Assembly (NCBI GenBank): GCA_000320545.1
Contig: ADNK01002763.1
Span: 1-59,246 of the forward strand
Direction: 5' to 3'
DNA: 59,246 nucleotides
From: Bigelowiella natans CCMP2755
Lineage: Eukaryota; Cercozoa; Chlorarachniophyceae
Numbering within the stretch: position 1 is the first letter of the stretch; each line of letters starts with the position of its first letter. Below, one piece after another: positions 45,320-58,857 of this stretch. The notes beneath the pieces are model-generated. The model had not been told where the DNA came from, ran no database searches, and saw only the letters and a list, made by a program, of their open reading frames with translations. A program made the position numbers and the translations under genes.

Positions 45320-45429
45320 ATTTGGAAATTGCGTAATTTGGCAATTTGTTCTTCTTTATTGTCTCAATTGTTCCGTTATTCTTTTGGTCTTCTGTCTTTT
45401 CAACACAATAAAATACAATATAATATGCA

Positions 45430-45466
<37 letters not shown>

Positions 45467-45801
45467 GTGTGTGTGTGTTTGTGTGTGTGTGTTTGGTACA
45501 TATCTAAGAGAGTAATTTTGCTTTCATATGCTAATAACTCATCATAACTATCATTCCTATCTCTATCTCCCCCCACTCCGCACCCTTTTTGACTCCTTGT
45601 TTGAAGAGGGTTTACTGTGTTTTCCCCCTGACTGACGTGCTGTTGATATACCATTCTCCATGCCCACTCGTCGCAGGGGGCACAGCTTATTCCTCAAGTA
45701 TGAGATCAACATCCCAAAGCCAGGTTATTACTCTTCGTCTGTGATCGAAAATCTATCCAACTGGGATTGAAAATGGATATTTTTGTGTGTGTATATGTGT
45801 G

Positions 45802-45834
<33 letters not shown>

Positions 45835-46900
45835 CTAAATCATATAAATGGGAACGAAAACATGTTATTCAGCAGTTATTGCTGTACTGGGATGACACTA
45901 ATGATACACTATATATTTTATTATATATAAATATATATATCATTAGGTGAAACAGGAGCGCAGAAGCGAACTACAAGCACTGTGACGGTTAGTGAGCTCT
46001 GCCTCGTGAATGAGCAATCGATATTAGCCAGGCTATTCTCGTGGATAAAACACCATCTATCGTTGTAGCCAATTTGATTTTATTGAAAAGACAAATAAAT
46101 TTAAATACGCATCGATACAAAAGGTGTGGGGATTTTATATCTCTCCTCCTCTCCTCCTCCCCTGTCCCACGTTGTCGTTTCTATTTTCCTCCTCCTATCA
46201 TCACTGAATGGTCAAAACCTGCGCCTAAACCCAAGAAACAGCCTAAAAAACAACGGGTAGGTCATTAGTAGTAGTAGTAGTGTAGTAGTAGTAGTCGTGG
46301 TGGTGGTGATGGGGAAGCTTATATCGTTAGCAGCATTGTGTGCATCACCATCATCATTATCATCATCATCATCATCATTATCATCATCATCATCCGTAGC
46401 ACACCCTTGATTGGCTGCTATATGCACCCGTTGCGAAGAACAAGCTGCTATCTTGCTGCTAAATGTGTGCATCGTCGTCACCACACACACGCGCACACAC
46501 ACACACACCTGCTTGACGTGGTAACTTCATCAGCCTCTGCCCCCTGGAATCAAGATGAGCGATGTCACCAACCCTAACGATATCACGAGGTCTCTTTCTC
46601 CAACTGCATAGAAGATAGTAACGAAGACAAAAACGGAGCAGCAGCAGCCATTTTGCTACAACGCGCCCATCACCCAACACTCTCCCCACATGCAAAGCAG
46701 CTCGAATTGTGTTTGAAATGCTACCTCTGCCAGATTTAAGTCCTTCGATGCGCTGGAAGCTGAGATAAAGGTGGCTTGGCGAATCCACAATTTTGTGCAG
46801 CATTGGGAGAAGGGAATTGTGTTTTATTATTACATGCCCCTTGCTGTATCTAAGTACCACACAGCACGCATAGTATAAAGTGGTAGCATATAAATATATT

Positions 46901-46937
<37 letters not shown>

Positions 46938-47775
46938 TTATATGTATATATATTTCGATTAACATTCATAGGCCCTTACTGCAAAGCTTGGGAGGTATGA
47001 CACCAGCACACATCTCAAAAGAGAAGGAGGGGGGGGGGGAGAGAGAGATGGTGTTACGACAACTATGACTTGGATGAATTACTCCTCGATCACACTGTCG
47101 GAGATAACCGATGATAGTGCCTTGCAAGCCCTACCCTTTCTGTGAAGCGTGGCAAAAAAACACCGGCAAAAGATTGAATCCTTCCCTCGATATTTAATAT
47201 TTACGCAGTGCTAGTCGCAACTGCTTTAAGTTCATACATATACCCCAAAACCTCCAACCGGCGCTCTTACGATGACTTCATTAACATGCGAAGCGGAGCA
47301 GCTTCTATTCTTTCTGTTGTTGCTATAACAGTTGTTCCGCGATGTTTTTCTCACTTTTGCTGTGTGTTCAAATGGTGCATGCTGTCGTTGTCACCCCCCT
47401 CCCCCCCATCGCTAGAGCGCCAACAGCACAGCTGAAATCCAGAAAGGACCTAGCGGAGCATATACGAGACGTCATGATAGCGGCGGTACGTGTCGTTATT
47501 ACTACTTCGCTCGAAAGATTCTCCGCTGACGATCCGTTGTTTCTAAATTCCCCCCCCCAATATAGTAGCAGTAGTAGTAGTAGCGTGTGTGTGTGTGTGT
47601 GTGCTTGCGAACAATGTGCGGCGAATCCGGTGAGGTTCATTTACGTGCAGCAAATCGTTAGTGATAGTCGGGTTCTTCGATGCAAAACTCAGGTCCAACA
47701 AGAGCAAATGAGCATGGAAGACTATCTGGACCTCCTTAGGGTTCCTTCGGCGAACTTATAACAACTTTAGCAATC

Positions 47776-47821
<46 letters not shown>

Positions 47822-48493
47822 TGTTTCTCTTTCTATTTCTCTGTCTCTCAGTTTTCCTTTTTTTGAATACGTTTAAATGTTAATCTTCCTCTCTCTCTCT
47901 CTCTCCGTTAATAGCATGATCATCACATCAAAACCACCATCCAACAGCATCCGTTTTTCCTCCTGCTCGATCCACTTTCCGAGTCCATTACACCCAACAT
48001 CTTCACTCCACTTACAGATAACGATCGACACCGACACTAAGCTAGCGAAAGAGGTCGCGCGCAGTGAGCAACGTTTACCACAGATGAAGTATCTGTTGTT
48101 TCTGCTGCTTTTTCAGATGAGCAGAGATGAATTCTGATGGTGCAGCTGATTACTCGGACCATGACGTCTCAGTTCCCATTTTTACAATCCTTTCTTTCCT
48201 CTTGTCTCCTTCTTGCAGGTTTCGGCGAGGCGTGGAGACGAAGGCAAACTGGATTACCAGCAGCTAATAGCCAGGGTATTATCATGAGAATCACTCGAAT
48301 GTTAAAGCTGAAACAGTGCGGGGAAAGGAGAAGAGGAGGGAGGGGGGACTGGTGTTCAGGATTTTGCTCGAAGTCGCGAGTCAAGTTCGGTGATTTGTGT
48401 GAGGCACAGCGTGTTTTGAGATCAGCAGCATTTTATGCATTTGTCATGCTGATGCTGTTTATTTTGCTTCTTCCTCGTTTCCTCTTTCTTCTC

Positions 48494-48543
<50 letters not shown>

Positions 48544-48617
48544 CCTCCTTCCAACAGATTAAGATCATGAAGGCAGAGTTGTCGAATGCAGAAGCGTCCT
48601 TAGCGGGGCAGGACTAG
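40901..48617 (+). CDS. CC2D1/Lgd-like protein (DM14-type repeats plus C2-like domain)
   Basis: Exons that chain in frame: 40901-40983 (DENDPELLKELHAMGYKE), 41102-41291 (DDEEAELMALWENEHG), 41495-41527 (KQSTDPPAAKR), 41871-41915 (ERYQLYKQICLAAKK), 42139-42192 (KKDLNAASFYLKHVKAIS), 42826-42897, 43252-43293, 43794-43853 (SVKQNLDYATMIEK), 44118-44185 (RQAEQLRNEAKNCLARSAKE). Then 44936-45017 (ELKPDDLAITVVNL), 45677-45723 with 45947-45987 (SLFLKYEINIPKP; AQKRTTSTVT), 47693-47740 (VQQEQMSMEDYLDLLR), 48018-48053, 48219-48275 (VSARRGDEGKLDYQQLIAR) and 48558-48617 (IKIMKAELSNAEASLAGQD, stop). The ERYQLYKQ...AAKK / LNAASFYLKHVK pair matches the DM14 signature, and LFLKYEINIP fits a C2 strand. CC2D1/Lgd proteins bind ESCRT-III CHMP4/Shrub in endosomal sorting. 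The N-terminus and several exons (44.4-44.9, 46-47.6 kb) are incomplete. Confidence 0.65.
41319..41421. repeat. 55-bp-period tandem duplication
   Basis: A 48-bp segment (41319-41366) recurs at 41374-41421 with one mismatch, separated by 7 bp. It lies in the intron after exon 41102-41291. Confidence 0.9.
42980..43040. repeat. (TAG)n/(CAT)n trinucleotide tracts
   Basis: ATC array (42930-42962) then AGT array (42991-43037) in an intron of the CC2D1-like gene. Related AGT/ACT tracts occur at 43389-43475, including a hairpin-capable ACTACTATTACT/AGTAATAGTAGT pair. Confidence 0.85.
45262..45495. repeat. (TG)n and (TA)n microsatellites
   Basis: GT array at about 45270-45319, AT array at 45431-45463 and GT array at 45465-45493, all in an intron of the CC2D1-like gene. 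A further (TG)n lies at 45798-45832. Confidence 0.9.
46900..46955. repeat. (TA)n microsatellite
   Basis: TATATA run in an intron region of the CC2D1-like gene. Confidence 0.9.
47780..47818. repeat. (TC)n microsatellite
   Basis: CT array in the intron between exons 47693-47740 and 48018-48053. A similar (CT)n at about 48494-48540 precedes the acceptor of the final exon by about 15 bp. Confidence 0.9.
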
Positions 48618-48699
48618 AAACTGAGTGAGAAAACACATTAACGAAGAAATGTCTCGATCGGAGCGCGTATGTCGGCTACTGGACCCGATAATGCAGTCG

Positions 48700-49520
48700 G
48701 TTGTCACCTAGCCATGCTAGCATGCGACAAGTTATATACATATGAGACGGGTGTAATGAAGGCATTAAATCTTCTCAATGGTCATCCTGATGTAGCTATG
48801 CAAATAAGCAGCGCGCGGTTTCAGCGCTCATAGGCTGTGTCCATTTGAAGTTACACGTTGACGATTCACAAAAGTAACCCATCCACCAGCTACCAGCTCT
48901 GCTTCTCTAGCTAGCTAGTCGAGTCGATGTTGCTATGCCTGCATTCCAACGACCTAGCAACGCTTGCGATTCGCAATTGCTTTGCATTTTTTGGCAAGCA
49001 CGCACACATATGCAACATGCAACTTTGCAGAATCATGCTCTTGACTTGCAAACGTGGCCGGTTGATGATTGAAATGTAGTTTGATCGAGTAGCTAACATA
49101 GCATGGTCTAATAGCGCCGTCTCTAACTAGCTTTTTCACCTTGCTATCTTGTCAGAATCATTACAAAACTCATTGCAATGAACACACACGTTTCTAGGTT
49201 TTACTTCTGTCACGCCGAACCAAAAAAATGTTGATTTTCTGTGGGGTTATTACGTGCATCTAGTCCATAGTAATAGCCAGTTACAGCTAAAGAGATAGCT
49301 AACATTGCGCACAATTGCTTGCATATGCGAAACCCCGCCAGTCGTCTGCTCCACGTGAATTACAGTCATGCATGTGCGATGCACAGACAAGATTCCTACG
49401 TTGTTTGTGCGAAACTGGCGGGTAACCACTGCAGCATGCGTGACGCTGTCATGCATTATACATTGCTGCGATAGAATGGAATGCATGGCAATCTAGCAAT
49501 TATGTAATTCATACGACAGA
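48700..49520. repeat. Palindrome island D
   Basis: CTAG/CATG-rich DNA starting about 85 bp after the CC2D1-like stop codon and ending before the 3' end of the next minus-strand gene (convergent). CATGCTAGCATG is at 48713-48724 and CTAGCTAGCTAG at 48908-48919. The island is weaker beyond 49200. Confidence 0.6.
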
Positions 49521-50238
49521 GCTTTCATCATTTGTATTCACTTAGCATTTATTAGTGCTGCAGCATTTCCCCCGCCCGAAAAGCAAAACTCCTCGATTCT
49601 CGATCTTCGATGTAGACATGCAGTCTTTGAGGAATCCGTTGCCTAGATGAAATTTCAGAGACTCTTAAAGTGCTGTTTCAAGAGGCTGAGTAAGAGGTTG
49701 AGTGTCGCATAATATTGCAGCATGCTGCACCTAGCGGTAGCTTCCTTTCGATTCCATCATTCGGCTTTGACGGAGGGATTTGTACCTAATAAACGCATTA
49801 GATGAGAGTTATACACCAAGGTGTAAATCGCTATGAGAAGATGCTCTTGAGCTCTTATAAATGGGAGGAGCGACGATTTGTCGGGTTTTGGCTGGATTTA
49901 TACTCGCCTCAAAGACAACGCATCCACAGACAGCTTTTTCGCTTCCTCCTCCTCTTCTTCTTCTTCTTCTTCTTCTTCTTCTCTTAGACGGCGACGCCGT
50001 AAGACATATTATTACATTTTCGAAATCGGTTCTTGGTCGATGGAACGATTTGCCATTTGGGAAAGAACTTTGTTCATGATCTCTTTGGAGCTGGGTTTGA
50101 CACGAAGAAGAGTTAGCCAGCGATGAGCGATGATACACCAACTTATAAACAATAATACGCGTATGTAACGTGACAAAGTCGTCGGAGAAGATTGAGTAAA
50201 GCGACGTGTGGAATATGAAGAACATTTTATGACGCATA

Positions 50239-50280
<42 letters not shown>

Positions 50281-50379
50281 ACTGAGCTAAAATGGCAGAA
50301 TTACTGAATCTATTGACTCTTACCATACTTCTTACTACGACAGTTTCCACCTCCAAAACACAACTACAATGTCCTTACC
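49521..50379. other. Intergenic with (CTT)n and (TA)n tracts
   Basis: A CTC/CTT array at 49946-49984 and an AT array at 50230-50278. The ORFs crossing them are Arg or Leu/Ser artefacts. Nothing else recognised. Confidence 0.5.
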
Positions 50380-50992
50380 GAGGCAGCTCGCAGACAACGG
50401 CGACGGGCTTCACAACCTGAATAACCGCCAAATGTCATCGAGTATGAACCCCGATCCGCTACAATGATGATATAGTCGCCCCTCCACAAGCAAACGCTTC
50501 GCATAATGCGGTAGAATACCAACCTCAAACGACAACTTGTTTCCAAAGATCCGCACACCCCCGGATGCTTTTACCTGCGGTAGAGGTGGCATGTTAGGTG
50601 GGAGGTGGGGGGGGGGATTGATAATGATGGTCGGGCTGATATTTTGCCTTTATGTCTTCGCAAAAAGGAAGGGGAGGGGGGGGGGGTGACAGAACATTAG
50701 AATTGTTTGTAGTATTGTTTCTACCTTGAGGATAACCCTTCGCTTGTAAAGGAATGCACTCTCCTGCACGCGTAGGTATAGCCATCGAAAACATGCTCAT
50801 CAGATAACAACAGGGTTCCCAGCAATTGATTCACGGCATATATCTATTAGATCGTCGGCGTTTTGCGTCCGGCGACAACGGTCAAACATAGCAGCAGCTT
50901 TGGAATACAATCCATCTCGCAAACCTTGGGGAAAGCAGCCTGGATCGAATTGGAAACCGTTCTGTGCACGAAGATCCCGCTCTAAGCAAAAT

Positions 50993-51034
<42 letters not shown>

Positions 51035-52975
51035 AGTAATTTACCTCATACGAATCTGCAAAACAAACAAAATGGAGAGTTGGCTGGTAGCTGCGGCGAC
51101 AAGCTAATCTCATGCACTCAGACTAGACCTTCTTATCACGCGTAAATCTCTTGTACACAGACGATCCAATAGAGTACCTGAAAAGGAAATAACTTCTCGG
51201 TTCTTACGGTCTTCTTTTCAATTACTATCATCATGGAGATTCCATGAGCTTTAATTATGTATAGAACTACTCGTAGAAATGTGCTATTTGGCCATGCTTT
51301 CAATTGCAGACATTAATCCTCGGCCTCATCCCTAACTTTTAAGAATGGTTGCCTCGAGCAGCAACAATTCTATTCCTCTCAAAGATGTATTGTTTTCCCT
51401 TCTTCCTCCCTCATCTCCCCATCCCCCCCCCCCCCCTTCTTTACATACTCAGTCGCGCCGTCATACACCGACCAATAGCGCCCTTGGTGGCAAGCAACGG
51501 TCTAAATTGTATGAAGAAGAAATATTTCAAACCCTTCATTCTGCACAGCAGCATTCAAGATCCGTGCAACGATAGCGCAGTAAATGCGTGAGTGTGCAAA
51601 CATGTAATTGGGTAAGGAAAAGGTCGTATGTGTTCTAGAATCTCTGTGATTTATAGGAGTCATTCTCATCGTAATTTTGTGCTGCTGGTTTATCCTTTTG
51701 GGCTGATGTTAACTTGAGAAAATGACGAATGCGCGGATAAGACTTACCTTGTAAAAGTACCCACTACCCTGCTGAACTTCTACTACTTCGTTCGAAACTG
51801 AGGCCGTTTTATGTCTGCATCGCATATTGAAAAGGGCGCGTTGAATGTGGCTTTTCCGTGTATTTTTTCGGATTTTCTTCCAAGGCTTTGGTCAAAATCA
51901 TACCACACTCCTCCCCCATCTTTCTCCCTATACCTTGAAGAAGTATTCGTTTCGAATACTTCTTTGGTCTCGTGGCCTCTCCGCGTCTCCCCGTTGTGAT
52001 TCGATGCAGCAAAGGACAGGTTGAAGTTGGCAGCGGTAGAGTTATGGCGAGTCTGAGATCCCATGCTAAAAACATAAACATTGATTAGCGACATGCGAAC
52101 ACGCATACATTCTACGAGATCACAAAGTTATCAATCGCAAGGGGAAAAGGCTGTGCATAATTGGCCAATTCAACACTGTTTTCTTTCCAGATTTTTTTTT
52201 GGGGGGGTTCTAACGAAGATTGCCTTTGTCGCATGTTTTCAGGTGCCGATGGTTGGCCGAGAATCTGCAAGATTGCTTGAAGATGGCGTTCTATTTGTAC
52301 ACGCTCGCGAAGAGCTGCGAGTTTACGCTTACTATTGCGAACTCTGTTAAAGTTAATAACAAAGATGGTGCGGGGGAAAGAGACCGGCGGGGATAAGCAA
52401 CAATCATGTATTGAGGCCATGAGTGTATTGCTCAAACTATGCGTTCGGTACCCAATATCTTGCAGGTTTTCGGAGAAATCAGACAGAGAATCCCAACGGC
52501 TTCGCAACATAGGGCCAAGTTTCTGCAGAAACACAAAGGAGATTTTCACTTTTGAGCGAATCAAATATCCTTTTTTTATGTGACATCAACTTCATTGCCC
52601 GACCTGGTTGTCGGAGAGGAGGTTTCGGAGCTGTGAAAACGTAGGATTCAAAACAAGGTGTGTTGAGATAAGTTGTGCTGGGTGGTTGAGGTCGTGTAAT
52701 ATTTCGTGGGTCGAGCAACCTGTGGAACGTCACTTCTATCGATAGCACTGCAGATAGTGCTGTCTAACTCCGAGGCTTCCTGCAGCCATCAATACAAATG
52801 TGCACAAAATATTTCATTCAAGTATCTTCCGCATTCGTAAATTAAGCTCCGTTCGCTGAAGCTATCACTGACCATCATGCTTCCCTGCATCGTGCGAGAA
52901 GAATTCCAGATCTACTCGTAAATGCTCGTTGGGCCAGGCTTGACCGTTATCAGTTTTGAACTCCAGATCGGATGT
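50380..52975 (-). CDS. Unrecognised protein with helical/coiled-coil central part
   Basis: Minus-strand exons that join in frame: about 52975-52873 (DNGQAWPNEHLRVDLEFF, ending G|GTCAGT), 52719-52606 (HEILHDLNHPAQLISTHLVL, QLRNLLSDNQ), about 52527-52459 (KLGPMLRSRWDSLSDFSENL), then an exon after AACAG near 52340 (VRNSKRKLAALRERVQIERH). The splices NQ|KLGP and DIG|VRN keep frame. Further likely exons: within 52065-51783 (two open frames; frame not settled), about 50990-50800 (FDPGCFPQGLRDGLYSKAAA; NADDLIDICRESIAGNPV) and about 50575-50410 (GVRIFGNKLSFEVGILPHYA; HYAKRLLVEGRLYHHCSGSG). The central part is helical with heptad-like charge, as in tethering-complex subunits, but no family was recognised. 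Start and stop are not fixed. Confidence 0.5.
50991..51030. repeat. (CA)n microsatellite
   Basis: ACACAC array in the minus-strand gene, immediately 5' of the exon beginning near 50990 on its coding strand. Confidence 0.9.
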
Positions 52976-53539
52976 TGTCGCACCTAACCGATCGCCGACG
53001 GATGATCGAAATAAAAGATAATCGGATAGACTCGAGCATTGTTATGATGCGACATATCAAATTTCTTGTCGTATGGTGCAATACGCAACGTCGGCGTTAC
53101 ATTTTGATAACGATTTCAGTCGTAAGAGCCACTCCAATTTGGGCAGGCTTCGAATGGGATGTTTTGTGGTAGGAATTATTTGAGGAAAAAGAGCAATCTT
53201 TGAATCACCTTTTCTCAGCAAATGTGAGAAAGAGAAAATTACAATGTCTCTTCCATTATCGAAATTTCACCGTGATATTTGTTCCTAAAATATTAAGACG
53301 CTTTATGGCAGGAAAGCTGACAGAGTGTATTGCATTCTGCAACTCGGCTCTTTTCCGGGGACGGGAAAGTTAAGCTTGCGACAACATCGAATCCATCATT
53401 TTATCGTATAAAATACATCCATTCCTCTTTGTTAATTACAAATGGGATCGTAGCTAAATCTTAAAACAACAAGGTGAACGAATTCACGTGTAATCGAGTT
53501 CTCGCAACCATTCCCACACCACTCAATCTTTGAAACAGA
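52976..53539. promoter_or_regulatory. Divergent spacer upstream of the lipase gene
   Basis: About 560 bp between the first exon found for the minus-strand gene and the lipase start. It would hold both promoters if no further 5' exon exists. No motif was recognised. Confidence 0.35.
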
Positions 53540-55223
53540 ATGCTTTGGCTTTCGCTCGGCTTGGGCCTGCTATCGGTCTGCAAAGGGACTCGTCTCGAAG
53601 GGAGCGCGGACGTGATTCTTCCGCCCGTCGAGGGGAAGACAGGGGTGCCGGACGCAATCACAAATCTCTTGGATGGAACTTAACAATCGATTTTCCATGT
53701 GTAAACTTGCAGGACGCGTCGCTTATGATATTCATCCAAGGGGCAAGTATCCCTACTAAAGGTTACCAGCCTATTGGAGCCAAGATTCAGGTGCGAGCAC
53801 TTCCAAATTTTCATGCATGCCAATGCGATGGACTGACTTAGACGTCTCCGATGATAACAACACAGGAAGCCTTTGACTCTCCGTTATGGTTTGCAGCTCC
53901 TCAGTGCCCTGAGTTCGTTACTAATATTCATACCTTGATACCGCTTTATTCATCGAGACTTACACTATGGTTTTTCACAATTCGGCCAGGGACATTGCCG
54001 CCATTCCCGGATGCATTAAGTCTGGCGTTGGCAGGATTATGGATGCGCTCGAGAAGAAGGGAGTATCCAACATCAAGTAAATCGCACCATTCACAAAAAA
54101 ATGACCTTTTATGAGCGTGAAGAACCGTATACATGGATAAAAGAAAAATAGATCGAAGGAATCTTATTAATATTTTCCTGCTTTAGATCTGTGTTCTTCG
54201 CTGGCCATTCGCTTGGAGGTTCGCCCACTTTTTCGCCAAAGATGGAACATTCTATGATCGCAACGACTACTGAGAGCGGCATGACCTCGAAATTGAAGTG
54301 CTTTCGAATGAAATCGGGGAACTCATTTTTTGAAATACGTAGGTGCAATGGTGCAGGATTACGTCGCCAGCAACATGTACGCGAGACTAAGGAATCATGT
54401 TATTTTTGTACGATGCTTGAGCTGTAATGTGTGGGAAACTCTTGAATTTTTAAAAGAGAAAAACGAGTCTTTCCGTTGTCCTTCCGAGCCAAAAATAAAA
54501 CTCCAAGTTTCTTTCTCACTATCGATAACAAACTACAGGAAGGAGGACGTGAAGGGGATGGTGCTTCTAGGATCATTCCTGACCAGGAAGTATAAGAAAA
54601 ATCGCTTTCCTAACACACCTCAGGTAGTAAAGCGTAAAAACTGATGAGAATTCTGGACAACAGGGCACTAACTAGTGATAGCGGCCATGTCTGTTAGCAA
54701 GAGGAAAAACATAATTCTTGTTCTGCAATCACTGCAAATATGGGTATTTTACATCATGGTCCCCCCCAATATTCCAGTATGAGTTTCCTGTGCCAACGCT
54801 CACTGTGGGAGGGGAGCTCGACGGTACTACTTGTCATTATCGTCGTTGTATATCCTCATCATCATCATCAATCATCATCAATCATCATCAATCATCATCA
54901 TCATCATCATATCATCATCATCACAGGTCTCTCACGTATCACCCGTATTACTGAATCGCTCCACACACAAGTGACGATGTCTGCTAGCAAGCACCCGGTT
55001 GGCTCTAGTAGTGATGCTCGTCATAGAAGTGTTTTTTATCATCATCGTCGTCGTCAGAAGCAGCAGCAGCAGCAGCAGCAGAATCAGCATCACCAACACA
55101 AACCAGATCATAAATCACAACTGCACACGATGAAACTTTGCCAGTTTGCCCCGCAGCTGTGTATATTATAAAATGATTCACTCACGCCTTCCTCACGGTC
55201 ATTATGATGGGCATTCTCACACC

Positions 55224-55289
<66 letters not shown>

Positions 55290-55560
55290 TATATATATAC
55301 GTATATTATAAATAGTACAAATTGATGTATATATTCATCCTTGCGATTCCTACCATTTAAGGAACGAGAGCTTCCCGTCGTGGTCCTTCCTGGAGTGTCC
55401 CACATGCAGTTTGCTTCTGGTTGCCTTCTTTTCGTGGAATAACGCTGCTGCTGCACCACGCATTAGACGCTCGCACGCATCAACACATCACACGCGCGCG
55501 CGCGCGCGTGTGTGCATTCATGACTAGATTTGGTCTGTAGAATCTGCCGGAGTTGATCAT

Positions 55561-55611
<51 letters not shown>

Positions 55612-55712
55612 TTTCGCTATGTCGATTGCTGTTCTAGGCACCCCCCCTTCGCTTGTGAAGAAACGGGATCTGCGAGCTGAGGTGAGGAAAGAGGAGGGGG
55701 GGGAGGGGCTCT

Positions 55713-55755
<43 letters not shown>

Positions 55756-56555
55756 CAGCAATCCTACGAGAGATGACGAGATGTGAATATACTTTTTACA
55801 CAACATCCGAGTATGAAGACAACCCAATAATACCACAATCAAGAAAAACTATGCAAGACAATGGAACTTAGAAATGTGAGCAGTGCTTGTTATGAGTGCG
55901 ATAATATCAGCTGTTATCTTACTCCCTAGGTGACAGAAGAGGAGGCTCATGATGCCATTGCATCCGATGTTGCGGCATTTCTGTCTGCGGTAGTAGCAGC
56001 ACCATCATCAGCATATTCATTCGTCAAAACGATGACGCTTCGCCTTACATCTTCTCGACGTCACAGCTCTCACATCTCTCACTGCCCGTCGCATAACTTC
56101 ATTTTGTAGGTTATCACCAACGCAGATGAATCATGGGCTAAAGTGGAGGTCGTCACCTCCCATAACACCCCCCCCCCAAAAAACGCATGATGTAACAAAG
56201 ATAAGGCCTTAACCTTAAAAAATAAACATACTATCAATGGAAAGATTGTAATCCCTTCAAGCTTTACATGAGCAGCAAACGCAAACGACTCTTCGCCTTT
56301 AGGCTGTATCTTATTGTGTCAAAAATTCTCTTCCTCTCCGATGTAGGCACGTGTGAAAGAATCAACCACCTTCACGCAGCCCATCGTGGACGCTTTCAAT
56401 GTAAGGACGCTGCAGAGATAGCGGCACACCAACCAAAACAACGATCGTCATTTCTTGGGCTGCTGGCCTCTGCGTGTACTTTGGCAGCACCGTCCTCGTA
56501 ACCCCGAAGAAGGAATTGGCGACGATATTGATGCCGAGCTGTATATTGTTGTTTC

Positions 56556-56598
<43 letters not shown>

Positions 56599-57078
56599 TC
56601 GCGCATTATCCCATGCACGAATGAAATACTGCTTTCCACCTCCTCGCAACCAATCACTTTGCACATGTTTATGTTTTGATTCGTAGATGGAGGCGTATCA
56701 TCAGTTCCTTCCCCCCTGCCTGTGCGAAGCAAAGGACGAATACGGGTAGCAAGCATCCCCCCCCCCCCCCCTCCCTCTTGCTTTTCGCGTGCTTTCTGTT
56801 GATTGCACAAGGATGTGGAGACGCTTTGAAGAAACTCCTACAATTGCGTGTTTTTCATTCTGTGAGCAGTAGTTTCCTGCTTCCCTCTTCCAGAACACAA
56901 CACGATGTGATGCTGCTTTATCCATCCACACCTCCTCCTCCTCCTCCTACCCCCCTCTTCTTCTTCTTAGATACATGGAATACGGAACTTGCCAATCGAA
57001 TGCCACGTGCACAGGTGCTTATCAAGTATTAGAAGCAGCAGCAGTAGTAGTAATAGAGAATGTAGTCAAATAAGAGAG

Positions 57079-57123
<45 letters not shown>

Positions 57124-57894
57124 TTTTCCGTAATTTGGGCAAGGTGAAAAAAAAAAACCATAAGAGCCATCCTTTTCCTTCCTGCTTGAGTCTTCTTCTT
57201 AATTAAAAAACCTTTCACACTGAGATCTCGCTATCAACAACGACGTACATGGACCTAGCTTCCTTCTACGGCATTGAACGTGATGGCTCCTCTCACGTGA
57301 GCGACTGCTTATGAATGTGATGAATAGGCGGCACTCCTTGGACCGCAAAAGCGCAGCAAATCCTCGGTACGCAAACGATGATAAATAATAATAATAATAA
57401 TAATGATAATAACGATAATAGTAGTGATGGACAAAATTAAAAATAAAATGATGATAATAACAACAATGATAAATGAGCTTGCTCGATCGATGCGAAAAGG
57501 GAGAAGGAGAAGAAGAAGAAAGGAGACTTGGAACAAGCACAGCGCATATATTCGCTCGTTTCTCATAAGTTTGTTTTTACTCTACCCGTACTACCCGTAT
57601 CGTATCCTCGGGTGCCTTGAAGGACTCGAAATGACCGTTGTGGACTCATCCCACATTGTCACCGAGGTGTGCAGATATACTACTTCTGCTGCTGCTGCTA
57701 CTACCTAATGAATACCCACGATTCGAGTTAATGAGACTCAAACATTTCACTGACGATATTATACATATAGATATATATATATATATATATATTCACATAA
57801 TATTCAACCAAACACACGTACGCACTAGGACGCGACTTAGTTGTGCGGTGGATATTATTTTTGGCGTGTTGTGTGTGGATAGTACAACAACATC

Positions 57895-57932
<38 letters not shown>

Positions 57933-58324
57933 TTACAGGAGAGACCATCGTGCCACCTACCCCACATCCATGGAAATCTCACCGACAGTGCTGCAAATCC
58001 CGGAAATGGAAAGTCTCCGCCTCTCTGCGACTCTCCCAAAGGGTATGTGCGTATGTGCGTGTGTGCGTGTGTGCGTGCGACCTGCTGCGGATATATTAGA
58101 TAGATGATGATGATGCTTTGAACGTAAATGTCGACATTACGATTTTATGACCGTTGTGATGCCTGACGAATGCAACGTTGCGCCTCTTCCCCCCTCCCCC
58201 CCTTCTCCCTCTCTACTTATGCACGCATCATTGCGTATGGATCGCTACAAAAACGCACGCAGATGTACCCTCAATATCACGACGGTCACGCAGCAGGTTT
58301 GTGTGTGATAAGATGCTTTCGAAA

Positions 58325-58356
<32 letters not shown>

Positions 58357-58820
58357 ACTAATGATGATGACATGTCTGAAAGAGAGCGTGAGCACGTCAT
58401 AAGAGTGGATTGTGTGTGCTTGCTATCATTCGTTGTCACCGTCGTTGTCATCATCGTCGTCATCATAGATATCGTATCCCCCCCCTTTACCAGATGTACC
58501 AGAGCGCTGGTGAATTCGATTGGTGGCGTATCCATTTCAATCTCTCATCCGCTGACACGGGGTGATATAATCGCTATTACTACTACTAGTACTACTACTA
58601 GTACTGCTGCTGCTGCTGCTACTAACACTAACACTTTTACTACATTGCCATATTCGAGTGAAGTGTGCGCGGCTTAACCGTTTTCCTCATTTCGGTCCTC
58701 CTCCCCCCCCCCCCCCCCCTTTCTCCTCCTCCTCCTCTATCCTCCTGTAGTTACCTGATGGAATCGGCAACAGAGCTCAAAGCAAAGCTCAAAAGCCGAC
58801 AGTCAATTTGGGAAGCTGCT

Positions 58821-58857
<37 letters not shown>

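Noticed and set aside
52335-52583. Plus-strand ORF of 82 codons
   Set aside because: Antisense of minus-strand exons that chain by in-frame splices (NQ/KLGP and DIG/VRN junctions).
54191-54427. Open frame following GHSLGG without splicing
   Set aside because: Splicing at 54218/54343 gives GHSLGGAMVQDY, the family sequence; the unspliced frame does not.
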